The notes beneath the pieces are model-generated. The model searched no databases. It saw only the letters and a program-made list of their open reading frames with translations, and was not told the origin of the DNA. From Aquabacter cavernae (lineage in GTDB: Bacteria > Pseudomonadota > Alphaproteobacteria > Rhizobiales > Xanthobacteraceae): a stretch of 64,000 nt of DNA. Below, piece after piece: positions 1 through 7,966 of this stretch. The position numbers were made by a program, and so were the translations under genes. Within the stretch, counting starts at the first letter, position 1. Every line of letters starts with the position of its first letter. The stretch covers positions 1,178,001-1,242,000 of the forward strand of contig NZ_RWKV01000008.1 of the NCBI RefSeq assembly GCF_003993795.1, read 5' to 3'.

Positions 1-221
1 TCGAGCGCACCCAGAGAGTGCTGCGCGAAACCAAGGTTCTTGAAGTTCTTCTTCGCGTAACCGTCCTGGAAAAGAAGAAGGTTCTGAAGTTCGGCGTCCA
101 TCGCACCAAGATCGTGGTGGGCGGACAGCGCGAATCGGACCAGGTCAGCCCCTCCGGGCCGGTCTATAGCCAGGAGCAGCTCATCGAATGGCTTTCGAGC
201 CAGATCACGTCGATGCTCTAG
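1..221 (+). CDS. Possible 3' end of an unidentified gene, cut by the window edge
   Basis: A plus-strand frame is open from the left edge to a TAG at 219-221 and would give a basic C-terminal tail ending SSQITSML. Third-position GC in this frame is about 75%, above first and second positions, which mildly supports plus-strand coding. The codon-aligned minus strand is also open and reads like protein from an ATG at 101 (MDAELQNLLLFQDGY). I cannot decide which strand is real and recognise neither product. Confidence 0.25.
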   Translation, partial: ERTQRVLRETKVLEVLLRVTVLEKKKVLKFGVHRTKIVVGGQRESDQVSPSGPVYSQEQLIEWLSSQITSML

Positions 222-401
222 GCACTTAATCGGTCCGCCCCGGCGGCGGCGGCGGACGGTATATCGCGGCGTCATGCCGCGCATGGCTTGCCCCTCTGGC
301 AAGCCCCCTTTCGGGGGATCGGCCTGCAGGCGACGGCTTTGTCGCCCGGCACGCCGCTGATTCTGCCTCTGCCCTGCCAGACCTACCATATGTAGCGACT
401 T
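222..401. other. Intergenic region with two short hairpins
   Basis: No convincing gene is seen. Two adjacent inverted repeats lie at 285-292/298-305 (8-bp arms, 5-nt loop) and 304-308/313-317 (5-bp C/G arms). They could end transcription from the left or be part of an untranslated RNA, but no T-run follows. Confidence 0.4.
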
Positions 402-416
402 GTTCCTGATTTGTTC
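402..416 (+). promoter_or_regulatory. LexA SOS box upstream of the small gene
   Basis: The sequence GTTCCTGATTTGTTC is a perfect match to GTTC-N7-GTTC, the direct-repeat LexA operator of alphaproteobacteria. It sits 37 bp upstream of the ATG at 454. It differs at only one spacer base from the box in front of imuA (6888-6902), so the two transcription units should respond to the same repressor. Confidence 0.8.
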
Positions 417-453
417 CTATGGAATCCATAGAGCCCATTTCAGGAGACGGTTC

Positions 454-687
454 ATGCCCGACGCCCTCACTTCCGGCGCTCCCCAGCCCGGCCCCTCCGG
501 GGCCCTGGATGCGCGTCCCTTCGATGTCTCCGAAACCGACATCGACGAGGCCCTGGCCGCCTGCGACGGCGATGCCCGCGCCACCATACGGGCGCTCCTC
601 ATCGGGCAAGCCTATCTGGAGCACGAAATGTCGCGCCGCGCCTCGCGGGCGGGCTTGGGTCCGGAATGCGCTCGCCCAGGGGTGTGA
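454..687 (+). CDS. Small SOS-regulated protein of unknown function
   Basis: This 77-aa acidic protein has a disordered Pro/Ala/Gly N-terminus (residues 1-25) and a helical core around DETDI-like residues 29-60 (DIDEALAACDGDARATIRAL then LIGQAYLEHEMSR). The ATG at 454 follows AGGAG with a 7-nt spacer, a clear ribosome binding site. A perfect LexA operator lies 37 bp upstream, so DNA-damage induction is predicted. The core resembles, from memory, short uncharacterised rhizobial proteins. It lies tail to tail with the imuA-imuB-dnaE2 operon, which has an almost identical operator. A role in the damage response is inference from regulation and position only. The last 10 residues (GLGPECARPGV) look less protein-like, and a late frameshift is possible. 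Confidence 0.7.
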   Translation: MPDALTSGAPQPGPSGALDARPFDVSETDIDEALAACDGDARATIRALLIGQAYLEHEMSRRASRAGLGPECARPGV

Positions 688-744
688 AAGACGGTCGGGC
701 TGGGCGGAGACGAACCCGCCGGACGGCTGGAAAATGGTGCTCCG

Positions 745-781
745 GAGTGTTTCAGCCTTTCATGGAAACGCTGAAACACTC
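745..781. terminator. Perfect 12-bp inverted repeat after the small SOS gene
   Basis: GAGTGTTTCAGC at 745-756 pairs exactly with 770-781 around a 13-nt loop. It starts 58 bp past the stop codon of the small gene. There is no immediate T-run, though TTTTTT occurs at 788-793 inside the tandem repeat. It may be a terminator or part of the repeat element that follows. Confidence 0.45.
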
Positions 782-900
782 ACTCTCTTTTTTACGCATT
801 TCCTTCACGCGAACCGCGTCACACTTCGCTTGGAAATGCTCACTCTCTTTTTTACGCATTTCCTTCACGCGAACCGCGTCACACTTCGCTTGGAAATGCT
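779..900. repeat. Perfect tandem duplication of a 60-bp unit
   Basis: Bases 781-840 and 841-900 are identical at every position, and the two bases before each copy also match. Each unit holds an inverted repeat (GCATTTCC at 796-803, GGAAATGC at 832-839) enclosing a nested ACGCG-AAC-CGCGT palindrome, so each copy can fold into a long hairpin. Read on the minus strand, both copies translate as the same basic peptide (FQAKCDAVRVKEMRKKE), which probably does not represent a gene. Perfect identity implies recent duplication. Confidence 0.95.
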
Positions 901-1167
901 TTAGCGCCCCCTCCCCCTTCCCCGCCGCGTGCCCGAGCCTCAAGTCCGGACACAGGTGGCCCTTCGCCTTGGTCCGAAGGACCGGATTGTCCGGCGGGGA
1001 CGCCATCGGGAAACCGGGAGGGAAGACCCGGACGGCATCGGCTCCCAATCCCACCAGCCCAATGTCCTTTCTTGCACCCTCGCTTTAACGTCTCTGGTCC
1101 CCATCCCGACCTCATCGTGCGCCATCGCCATCCCGTCGCCATGGGATGAAACAGTCGGAATCGGGAG
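901..1167. other. Intergenic region between the 60-bp repeat and the dnaE2 terminator hairpin
   Basis: No gene is supported here. A compound inverted repeat (946-952/988-994 outside, 961-966/975-980 inside) suggests a foldable RNA. The rest shows no recognisable signal. Confidence 0.4.
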
Positions 1168-1198
1168 CCAAAGGGCGTTCGGTCGAAACGCCCTTTGG
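1168..1198 (-). terminator. Hairpin downstream of dnaE2
   Basis: CCAAAGGGCGTT (1168-1179) pairs with 1187-1198, giving a 12-bp stem with a 7-nt loop, about 105 bp beyond the dnaE2 stop. The strand read from dnaE2 has no long U-tract after it, so termination efficiency is uncertain. Confidence 0.5.
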
Positions 1199-1303
1199 AC
1201 CGTTCTCGTGAAGCCTTCTCTCAGTGCCTTTTCTTCAGGCGCTCAGCCGGGGCGGGGTCGCGGAGCGGCTCGATGGCGGGAGGCAACGAGGCCGCCGGCG
1301 CGG

Positions 1304-4300
1304 TCAATGAAAGTCCCGCGATTTCGGCAGGATGCGGACCTGGCGTGGATGGCCCTGGCCGGAACGGCGCCCTGCCAGCATATGGCCCTGGCGCGGCTCC
1401 GCGCGCGCGCGCTCGTCAATCCCCGGATCCACTCTCGGACGGGCAATGGCGGCGGCGGTGTTGTGCTCCGGATCGTCGAACAGGCGGGCCAGTTCGCCGG
1501 AGCGGTCGTGGAGCCTCTCGGCCATCAGGTGGATGACGCCTTCCTTGCTCCGCTGCACGCGGCCTTCCACGAGGACGAGGCGCGCGCCCATCACCTGCGC
1601 CCGGAAGCGCTCGAACAGCCGGGCCCAGATCACCACATTGACGATGCCGGTCTCGTCTTCCAGCGTCATGAAGATGGCGTTCCCCTTGCCCGGCCGCTGA
1701 CGCACCAGGACGATGCCGGCGGTGCGCACGAAGCTGCCGTCGCGCCTGGCCGCCGTCTCGGCGCTGCTGGCGATGCCTTCCCCCTGGAAGAGATCGCGCA
1801 GCATGCCCATGGGATGCCCCTTCAGCGACAGTCGCGTGGTCTGGTAGTCCACCGCGATCTGCTCGGGCAGGGGCATGAGGGGAAGCTGCGCATCCGGCTC
1901 CGCGCCGAGTTCGCGGGCCTGCGCCGCCGCAAACAGGGGCAAGGGCACGTCGTCCGGCAGGCGCCGGACCATCCAGGCCGCCTCGCGCCGATCCAATCCG
2001 AGGGAGCCGAAGGCATCGGCATCCGCCAGGCGTCGCAACGCATCGACGGGCAGCCGGGCGCGCATGGACAGCGCTTCCACATCGGGATAGCCCGCGCCCC
2101 GCGCGGCGGTGAGCTTTTCCGCCCACGCCGGACCGAACCCGTCGATCTGCCGCAGGCCGATGCGCAACGCGAGAGCCCCGTCGGGGCGGCGCTCCAGCGT
2201 GTTGTCATGGAAGCTGTGATTGATGTCGGCGGGCAAGATCTCCACGCCGTGCTCGCGGGCATCGCGCACGATCTGCGCCGGGGCATAGAAGCCCATGGGC
2301 TGCGCGTTCAGCAAGGCCGCGGCGAACACGGCAGGGTGGCGGCATTTGATGAAGGCGGAGATGTAGACCAGCTTGGCGAAGGAGGCGGCATGGCTTTCCG
2401 GGAAGCCATATTCGCCGAACCCCTTGATCTGCTCGAAGCAGCGCGCCGCGAAGGCCGGGTCGTAGCCGCGTGCGCTCATGCGTTCGATCAGCAGGGTCTG
2501 GAACCGCCCGATGGTGCCCAGATTGCGAAAGGTGGCCATGGCCCGGCGCAGCTTGTTGGCCTCCACGTCCGTGAATTCCGCCGCCACCATGGCCAGCTTC
2601 ATGGCCTGCTCCTGGAACAGCGGCACGCCCTTCGTGCGCTCCAGCACACCGATGAGTTCATTGGGATCGTGCGGCGGCTTCGGCGAGGGATATGTCACCT
2701 TCTCGCTCCCCTCGCGGCGGCGCAGATAGGGATGCACCATGTTGCCCTGGATGGGCCCCGGCCGGACGATGGCCACCTGGATGACGAGGTCATAGAGCCG
2801 TCGCGGCTTCAGGCGCGGCAGCATGTTGATCTGTGCCCGGCTTTCCACCTGGAAAACCCCGATGGAATCGCCTCGGCAGAGCATGTCGTAGACATCGCTC
2901 TGCTCGCCCGGCACGTCGGCCAGGGCATAGTCCACGCCCTCATGCGTGCGGATCAGGTCGAACGCCTTGCGGATGCAGGTGAGCATGCCGAGCGCCAGCA
3001 CATCCACCTTCATCAAGGCGAGCGTGTCGATATCGTCCTTGTTCCATTCGATGAAGGTGCGATCCTCCATGGCGGCATTGCCGATGGGCACCATTTCGTC
3101 GAGCCGGCCCTGGGTCAGCACGAAGCCGCCCACATGCTGCGAGAGATGGCGCGGGAAGCCGATCAGCCGGTTCGCGAACCACACCGCACGCCGGATGGAG
3201 GGATTGGAGGGATCAAGCCCGGCCTGTCCGATCTGGCCTTGCTCCAGCATGTCGCCCCAGCTTCCCCAGACCATGCCGGAGAGGCGCGCGGTGACATCCT
3301 CGGTCAGGCCCAGCGCCTTTCCTACATCGCGGATGGCGCTGCGCGGACGATAGGAGATGACCGTGGCGGCGATGCCGGCGCGGGCGCGGCCATAGCGCTC
3401 GTAAATGTATTGGATGACCTCCTCGCGCCGCTCATGCTCGAAATCGACATCGATATCGGGCGGCTCCCGGCGCTCGCGGGAGATGAAGCGGGCGAACAGC
3501 AGGTCGCTCTCGGCCGGATCCACGGCGGTGATGCCGAGCACGTAGCACACGGCGGAATTGGCCGCCGAACCGCGCCCCTGGCAGAGGATGCCCTTTTTCT
3601 CCGCGAAGCCGACGAGATCGTGGACGGTGAGGAAATAGGGCGCGTACTTCAGCTCGGAGATCAGCGCCAGCTCGTCCTGAAGCTGGCACTCCACCTTGGC
3701 GGGCACGCCCTTGGGATAGCGGATGGCGGCCCGTCGCCACACCATCTCTTCCAGCCAGCCCTCGGCCGTATAGCCGGGCGGGATGGGCTCCTCGGGATAT
3801 TCATATCTGAGCTGCCCCAGCGAGAAGTCGATGCGGGCGAGGAAGTGCCCGGTCTCCGCCACGGCCTCCGGCGCGTCGCGGAACAGCCGGGCCATTTCCA
3901 CGGGCGATTTAAGGTGGCGCTCCGCATTGGCCTCCAGGCGGCGGCCCGCGGCCTCGATGGTCGTGCCCTCCCGGATGCAGGTCAGCACATCCTGCAGGTC
4001 GCGCTGGGCGGGGTGGTGATAGAGCACGTCGTTCATGGCCAGCAGCGGCACGCCGGCGGCCGCGGCCAGCCCCTTCAGCTCCGCCAGCCGGCGATGGTCG
4101 TCGCCCCGTCGCGGCATGTCGGCGCCGAGCCAGAGGGAGCCGGGCGCCGCCTCCGCGAGCCGGGCGAGCGGTGGCGCAAGCCCCTCCATCGGGCGTGGCG
4201 GCATGAGGATGAGCGAGAGGCCGCCGGCATCGCTGAGCAGGTCGTCGAGAGTGAGGAGGCATGCGCCCTTGGCCGCACGCATATTGCCGATGGTGAGCAG

Positions 4301-4627
4301 CCGGCACAGCCGCCCCCAGCCCGCGCGGCTCTGCGCATAGGCCAGCACATCCGGCGTCCCGTCCGCGAAGACGAGACGCGCGCCCACCGCCAGATGGAAG
4401 GGCAGCGTCGCATCGGGGATGCCGATCTGCGTCCGCCACGCCTCTTCCGCCTCCTTCACCGCCGCATAGGCCCGCACCACGCCCGAGACGGTGTTGCGGT
4501 CGGCGATGCCCATGCCCGCATGACCGAGCCTGAGCGCCTCAGCCACCAGATTCCCGGCGGAAGACGCGCCCCGCAGGAACGAGAAGTTCGTCGTCACCGC
4601 CAGTTCGGCATAGAAGACGCCGCTCAT
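1304..4627 (-). CDS. dnaE2: Error-prone DNA polymerase DnaE2 (ImuC)
   Basis: This is the second, non-essential C-family polymerase alpha subunit that performs damage-induced mutagenesis together with ImuA and ImuB. The 1107-aa protein starts with the PHP-domain segment YAELAVTTNFSFLRGAS. The catalytic acidic cluster is present as PDIDVDFEHERREE, with a further KVDVLALGML motif in the palm. A C-terminal OB-type segment and the family-typical ending PKSRDFH follow, so the gene is full length. Its ATG at 4627 overlaps the imuB stop as ATGA, indicating translational coupling. It is the last gene of the SOS operon controlled from the box at 6888-6902. Confidence 0.95.
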   Translation of the reverse strand: MSGVFYAELAVTTNFSFLRGASSAGNLVAEALRLGHAGMGIADRNTVSGVVRAYAAVKEAEEAWRTQIGIPDATLPFHLAVGARLVFADGTPDVLAYAQSRAGWGRLCRLLTIGNMRAAKGACLLTLDDLLSDAGGLSLILMPPRPMEGLAPPLARLAEAAPGSLWLGADMPRRGDDHRRLAELKGLAAAAGVPLLAMNDVLYHHPAQRDLQDVLTCIREGTTIEAAGRRLEANAERHLKSPVEMARLFRDAPEAVAETGHFLARIDFSLGQLRYEYPEEPIPPGYTAEGWLEEMVWRRAAIRYPKGVPAKVECQLQDELALISELKYAPYFLTVHDLVGFAEKKGILCQGRGSAANSAVCYVLGITAVDPAESDLLFARFISRERREPPDIDVDFEHERREEVIQYIYERYGRARAGIAATVISYRPRSAIRDVGKALGLTEDVTARLSGMVWGSWGDMLEQGQIGQAGLDPSNPSIRRAVWFANRLIGFPRHLSQHVGGFVLTQGRLDEMVPIGNAAMEDRTFIEWNKDDIDTLALMKVDVLALGMLTCIRKAFDLIRTHEGVDYALADVPGEQSDVYDMLCRGDSIGVFQVESRAQINMLPRLKPRRLYDLVIQVAIVRPGPIQGNMVHPYLRRREGSEKVTYPSPKPPHDPNELIGVLERTKGVPLFQEQAMKLAMVAAEFTDVEANKLRRAMATFRNLGTIGRFQTLLIERMSARGYDPAFAARCFEQIKGFGEYGFPESHAASFAKLVYISAFIKCRHPAVFAAALLNAQPMGFYAPAQIVRDAREHGVEILPADINHSFHDNTLERRPDGALALRIGLRQIDGFGPAWAEKLTAARGAGYPDVEALSMRARLPVDALRRLADADAFGSLGLDRREAAWMVRRLPDDVPLPLFAAAQARELGAEPDAQLPLMPLPEQIAVDYQTTRLSLKGHPMGMLRDLFQGEGIASSAETAARRDGSFVRTAGIVLVRQRPGKGNAIFMTLEDETGIVNVVIWARLFERFRAQVMGARLVLVEGRVQRSKEGVIHLMAERLHDRSGELARLFDDPEHNTAAAIARPRVDPGIDERARAEPRQGHMLAGRRSGQGHPRQVRILPKSRDFH

Positions 4628-6189
4628 GGAAAAAGCCCGTGCAGGAACCAGGCGGGCGGGCCGGGCTCGCGGTCATAGAGGCCGAGGCGGAACAGCCAGA
4701 AGCGGCGGCCCTGATGGTTTTCCACCCGGTAGTAATCGCGTGTCGGCGTGCCCTTCTCGCTTTGCCACCACTCCGCGGCGATACGCTCCGGCCCCTCGGC
4801 ATGGACCACTTCATGCAGCACCCGGCGCCAGCGGAAGCGCAAGGGCGGGCCGTCCGGCACCTCGGCCAGCGCCTCGATGGGGTGCGGCGGGTCGAACATC
4901 ATGAGGGGGCGGGCCAGCGGCGGGGCCGGCATCGGGCAGGCGGGTGGCGGCGGGGCGGTGGCCGATAAGAAACCGGCGGCGCGCTCGGGATCATGGCTGT
5001 CGCGCATCATGAAGCGCAGCACGCGATCCCGCCCCAGCCGGGCCACCAGCCGATCCACCAGATCGGCCACCTCTTCCTCCGCCACGGCACGGCCGTCCAG
5101 GCTCACCTGCGCCGGTGCCAGGGGTTCCAGGCGGAGCACGGCGAGCCGGATCAGATCGAAACCGAAGCCGGGGTCGAGCGGATCGGAGAGGGCGTCGAGC
5201 TTTTCCCGAAACAGCCGGGCCAGGGATAAGGGATCGCGGGAGGGCCGCGCGGTCTCGATGAGGATGCGCCGGACCGCACCGTCCGCCCGGAAAAACGCCG
5301 CCTCGAACACCCGGCCGCCCGCGCCGCGCGCCTCAAGCATGGACGAGAGGTCGTCGATCAGCAGGCCGAACGCGCCCTGTACGTCCTCGGCGCGTCCGAT
5401 CGGCTCCGCGAAACGCCGCTCGGCGATGCAGGCCGGAAGGATGCGGCGTGGCACGATGCGCACATCCTCGTGCCCCAGCGTGCGGCGCAGCCGGGTCAGG
5501 AGGTCTTCGCCGAAGCGCGCGGCCAAGGGCGTGCCGGGGCGTGCGGCGAGATCGCCGATGGTCTTGAGCCCCGCGCGCGACAACCCGGTCACGCTCTCCC
5601 GCGACAGGCCAAGCGCGGAAATGGGCAGCGGCGCAACATGGTCCGCCTCTCGCCCGCACGGCACAACGCCGCCCTTGCCGAAGCGGGCGAGGGCGCGGGC
5701 CGCGTCCGGCGTACCGGCCACAACCGCGCGGAGCGTCAGCCCGTGTCCCTGGAGGTGGGTCGCCAGCCGCGCGCGCATCATCGCCTCGCCGCCGAACAGG
5801 TGCGCACAGCCGGTAATGTCGAGCACGAGCCCGTCCGGGCCGTCCAGGGCCACCAGCGGGGTCCAGCGGTCGCAATCATCGGCGATCCGCTCCAGCAAGG
5901 CGGCATCGGCGGCGGGATCATGATCGGCCACCACGAGGTCGGGAATACGGGCGCGGGCATCGGCCAGCGTCAGCCCCGGCGCGAGGCCGATGGCCTGCGC
6001 GCGCGGGGAGACGGCGGACACGCGCTGCGCGCCCTTCACCCGTTCCACAAAGACCAGTGGCGGCTCATCCGGCGCGGCGGAAGGGCCGGACGTCGGTGTG
6101 CCCCCCGCCTTGCGCCACCGTTCGGCCGGAAGGAACGGGAACCACAGCGCGAGATAGCGGGGCGAAGTCGCGGAAGGAACGGCTCTCAT
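4624..6189 (-). CDS. imuB: ImuB, catalytically inactive Y-family polymerase homologue
   Basis: ImuB is the hub of the mutasome: a Y-family-like protein that binds the beta clamp, ImuA and DnaE2. The 521-aa product begins RYLALWFPFLPAERW where active Y-family enzymes carry the catalytic DxD, so it should be inactive, as known for ImuB. A segment RPLMMFDPPHPIEAL and the C-terminal DYYRVENHQGRRFWLFRLG are typical of the family. I chose the ATG at 6189 (MRAVPSATSP) because the family N-terminus follows directly; an in-frame start further upstream adds only 22 atypical residues. The gene overlaps imuA by 125 bp and dnaE2 by 4 bp. Confidence 0.92.
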   Translation of the reverse strand: MRAVPSATSPRYLALWFPFLPAERWRKAGGTPTSGPSAAPDEPPLVFVERVKGAQRVSAVSPRAQAIGLAPGLTLADARARIPDLVVADHDPAADAALLERIADDCDRWTPLVALDGPDGLVLDITGCAHLFGGEAMMRARLATHLQGHGLTLRAVVAGTPDAARALARFGKGGVVPCGREADHVAPLPISALGLSRESVTGLSRAGLKTIGDLAARPGTPLAARFGEDLLTRLRRTLGHEDVRIVPRRILPACIAERRFAEPIGRAEDVQGAFGLLIDDLSSMLEARGAGGRVFEAAFFRADGAVRRILIETARPSRDPLSLARLFREKLDALSDPLDPGFGFDLIRLAVLRLEPLAPAQVSLDGRAVAEEEVADLVDRLVARLGRDRVLRFMMRDSHDPERAAGFLSATAPPPPACPMPAPPLARPLMMFDPPHPIEALAEVPDGPPLRFRWRRVLHEVVHAEGPERIAAEWWQSEKGTPTRDYYRVENHQGRRFWLFRLGLYDREPGPPAWFLHGLFP

Positions 6190-6883
6190 GGTCCCACTCC
6201 AGTTTCCAGGTGCGGCCCTGGAGGCCGCCGCGATGGCGCAGCAAGGTGGCGGCAAAGGCCGGGGCTCCGGGCGCGCCGGCTGCCAGCGGGGCGGAGACCA
6301 GGGGCCTCACCTGCCAGCGGGTCAGGGCAACGCTCGCCATGGGCCTGTCCGTCATGCGCAGCAGGAGCATGGTGACGCCGGATTCGCGCGCCCGGAGCGC
6401 CAGCCGCCGCGTCGCCGTGAGATCCAGCGCCTTCGGCTCCCCCCACGGCTCCAGCAGCACGGCACCCAGGGCCGGGCAGCGTGCCGCGTCACCGGCCGCG
6501 CGCAATGCCTGCTCGGCGTCGCGCACCCGCACCAGGATGATCTGCGCGGGATCGAGGCCGAGGCCGGCCACGCCCGGGGCATGAAGCGCCCCTGTTTCGG
6601 AATCGAGCATGTCCTGCCGCACCCAGAGGATGGGTTGCGCCATGTTTGCGTGCCTCACGCTGGCCCGCAGCGCCAAGGCCAGCGCGAAGCCGGACGCGGC
6701 CGGAATGTCGGCTCCGGCTGCAGCATGGACCTCGTGCAGGACACCTCGCGGCAGCCCATCGGCCAACTGGCCGTCCGCGCCCGCAGCCCCCAGGGTGAAA
6801 GTGGATGAAGCGCCGGGCAAATGCTCTGCCTCCAGCCCGGCAAGCACCCGCCTCAGCGCGGAAACGTCCTGTTCCACGGCCAT
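6065..6883 (-). CDS. imuA: ImuA, SOS mutagenesis RecA-like protein
   Basis: ImuA is a RecA/SulA-like accessory protein required with ImuB and DnaE2 for translesion mutagenesis. The 272-aa product matches the family layout: N-terminal EQDVSALRRVLAGLE, then a degenerate RecA fold with GVLHEVHA, PILWVRQDML and GAVLLEPWGEP strands. It ends in a Gly/Arg-rich tail (PFRRAG). It is the first gene of imuA-imuB-dnaE2, and its ATG at 6883 lies 4 bp from a perfect LexA operator. Its last 125 bp are shared with imuB in another frame, a longer overlap than usual for coupled genes. Confidence 0.9.
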   Translation of the reverse strand: MAVEQDVSALRRVLAGLEAEHLPGASSTFTLGAAGADGQLADGLPRGVLHEVHAAAGADIPAASGFALALALRASVRHANMAQPILWVRQDMLDSETGALHAPGVAGLGLDPAQIILVRVRDAEQALRAAGDAARCPALGAVLLEPWGEPKALDLTATRRLALRARESGVTMLLLRMTDRPMASVALTRWQVRPLVSAPLAAGAPGAPAFAATLLRHRGGLQGRTWKLEWDHESRSFRDFAPLSRAVVPVPSGRTVAQGGGHTDVRPFRRAG

Positions 6884-6887
6884 ATAT

Positions 6888-6902
6888 GTTCCTGTTTTGT
6901 TC
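6888..6902 (-). promoter_or_regulatory. LexA SOS box of the imuA-imuB-dnaE2 operon
   Basis: Read on the plus strand, GTTCCTGTTTTGTTC is a perfect GTTC-N7-GTTC operator. It lies immediately upstream of the imuA start, so bound LexA would block promoter or leader. The spacer differs from the box at 402-416 by a single base. Confidence 0.88.
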
Positions 6903-7044
6903 CTTTAAAAACGACTCAAACCAAGGGCAGAGTCAAGCGAACCATCGGAGCACGGAGGACAACAGGCGCAGCGCGATCCCGGCCGCCGGGTTGGCCGGCC
7001 GGCCGGTATGCCCGGCATGGCGATCGCACGGCTGGGAAAAGAGA

Positions 7045-7119
7045 TGGCTGGGGCGCCTGGATTCGAACCAGGGGATGGCGGAATCAAAATCCGCTGCCTT
7101 ACCACTTGGCTACGCCCCA
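7045..7119 (-). tRNA. tRNA-Gln (anticodon TTG)
   Basis: The minus strand folds as a full cloverleaf: acceptor TGGGGCG paired with CGCCCCA, D-arm with AAGTGGTAAGGC, anticodon stem GCGGA/TCCGC around loop TTTTGAT, and T-arm CCTGGTTCGAATCCAGG. Anticodon bases TTG read glutamine codons. The discriminator is G, and CCA is encoded at 7045-7047. Confidence 0.96.
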
Positions 7120-7180
7120 ACGCGGGCGCGGACCATAGGCGGGGCGCCGCGAAGACGCAACGCCCCCGTCCGCCGCGTCC

Positions 7181-7966
7181 TCAGTTTCCGGCAAAGCGCG
7201 GCGCGCGCTTCTCGGCGAAGGCGAGGCGGCCCTCGCGATAGTCGGAACTGGCATTGGCCAGCTGCGTGAGATGGCGCGCCTCGGTGAGGATGCCGCCCCC
7301 CACGCCTTCCGCCGCATGGATGGAGAGCTTGGCCGCCCGCAGGGTCAGCGGGGCATTCTCGGCGATGCGCGCAATGATCCGGTCGGCCAGCGCGTCCACT
7401 TCGTCGAGGCCCGCAATGTGGTCAATGCCGCCCAACTCATAGACGCGCCGCGCCGTGAGGCGTTCCGCCGTGAAGAACAATTGCCGGGCCGCATGGGGAC
7501 CATAGGCGCGCACCAGACGGGCGACGCCGCGAGGATCGTAGCCGAGCCCGAGGCGGGCCGCAGGAACCGCCAGGAAGGCATCCTCCGCAGCCACCCGGAT
7601 GTCGCAGGCGGCCGCCAACGCCGCGCCCGCACCCACGCAGGCGCCGCGCACCAGCGCCACCACGGGGCAGCCGAGCCCCTCGATGGCCGCGCAGGCGGCT
7701 TCCACCAGTTCGTCATAGGTCTGTGCGCCGGAGGCATCGGAGCGGGCCGCGCTGAAATCGGAAATGTCGGCGCCGCCCGAGAAGGCCAGGGTCCCCTCCC
7801 CCCGGATCAGGGTCACGCGCACGTCGCCCCGCCGGCCCGCTTCCGCCGCGAACTCGGACAAGGCGCGCCACATGGCGCTGGAAATGGCGTTGCGCCGCTC
7901 CGGATTGGACAGAACGAGACGGGCGATTCCGCCCTCAATGGTCACAGACACGTCGCCGGAAGACAT
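7181..7966 (-). CDS. Enoyl-CoA hydratase/isomerase family protein
   Basis: This is a crotonase-fold protein of 261 aa, expected to act on an acyl-CoA thioester. Family features are the N-terminal GIARLVLSNPERRNAIS, the oxyanion-hole segments FSGGADISDF and RGACVGAGAALAAACDIRVA, and the region LGYDPRGVARLVR. The usual hydratase glutamate after the second oxyanion loop (GxxxxG then E) is not obvious, so the exact reaction cannot be named. The ATG at 7966 is preceded by AGGGAGG, which rules out the much longer open frame upstream. It is monocistronic between tRNA-Gln and a 611-bp gap. Confidence 0.8.
   Translation of the reverse strand: MSSGDVSVTIEGGIARLVLSNPERRNAISSAMWRALSEFAAEAGRRGDVRVTLIRGEGTLAFSGGADISDFSAARSDASGAQTYDELVEAACAAIEGLGCPVVALVRGACVGAGAALAAACDIRVAAEDAFLAVPAARLGLGYDPRGVARLVRAYGPHAARQLFFTAERLTARRVYELGGIDHIAGLDEVDALADRIIARIAENAPLTLRAAKLSIHAAEGVGGGILTEARHLTQLANASSDYREGRLAFAEKRAPRFAGN

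Noticed and set aside
779-900. CRISPR array made of the 60-bp tandem units
   Set aside because: Only two head-to-tail copies without spacers.
929-4678. 1249-codon open frame on the plus strand opposite dnaE2
   Set aside because: It is the antisense of a clear full-length dnaE2; its translation is rich in His/Arg/Gln/Gly with no domain, typical of high-GC shadow frames.
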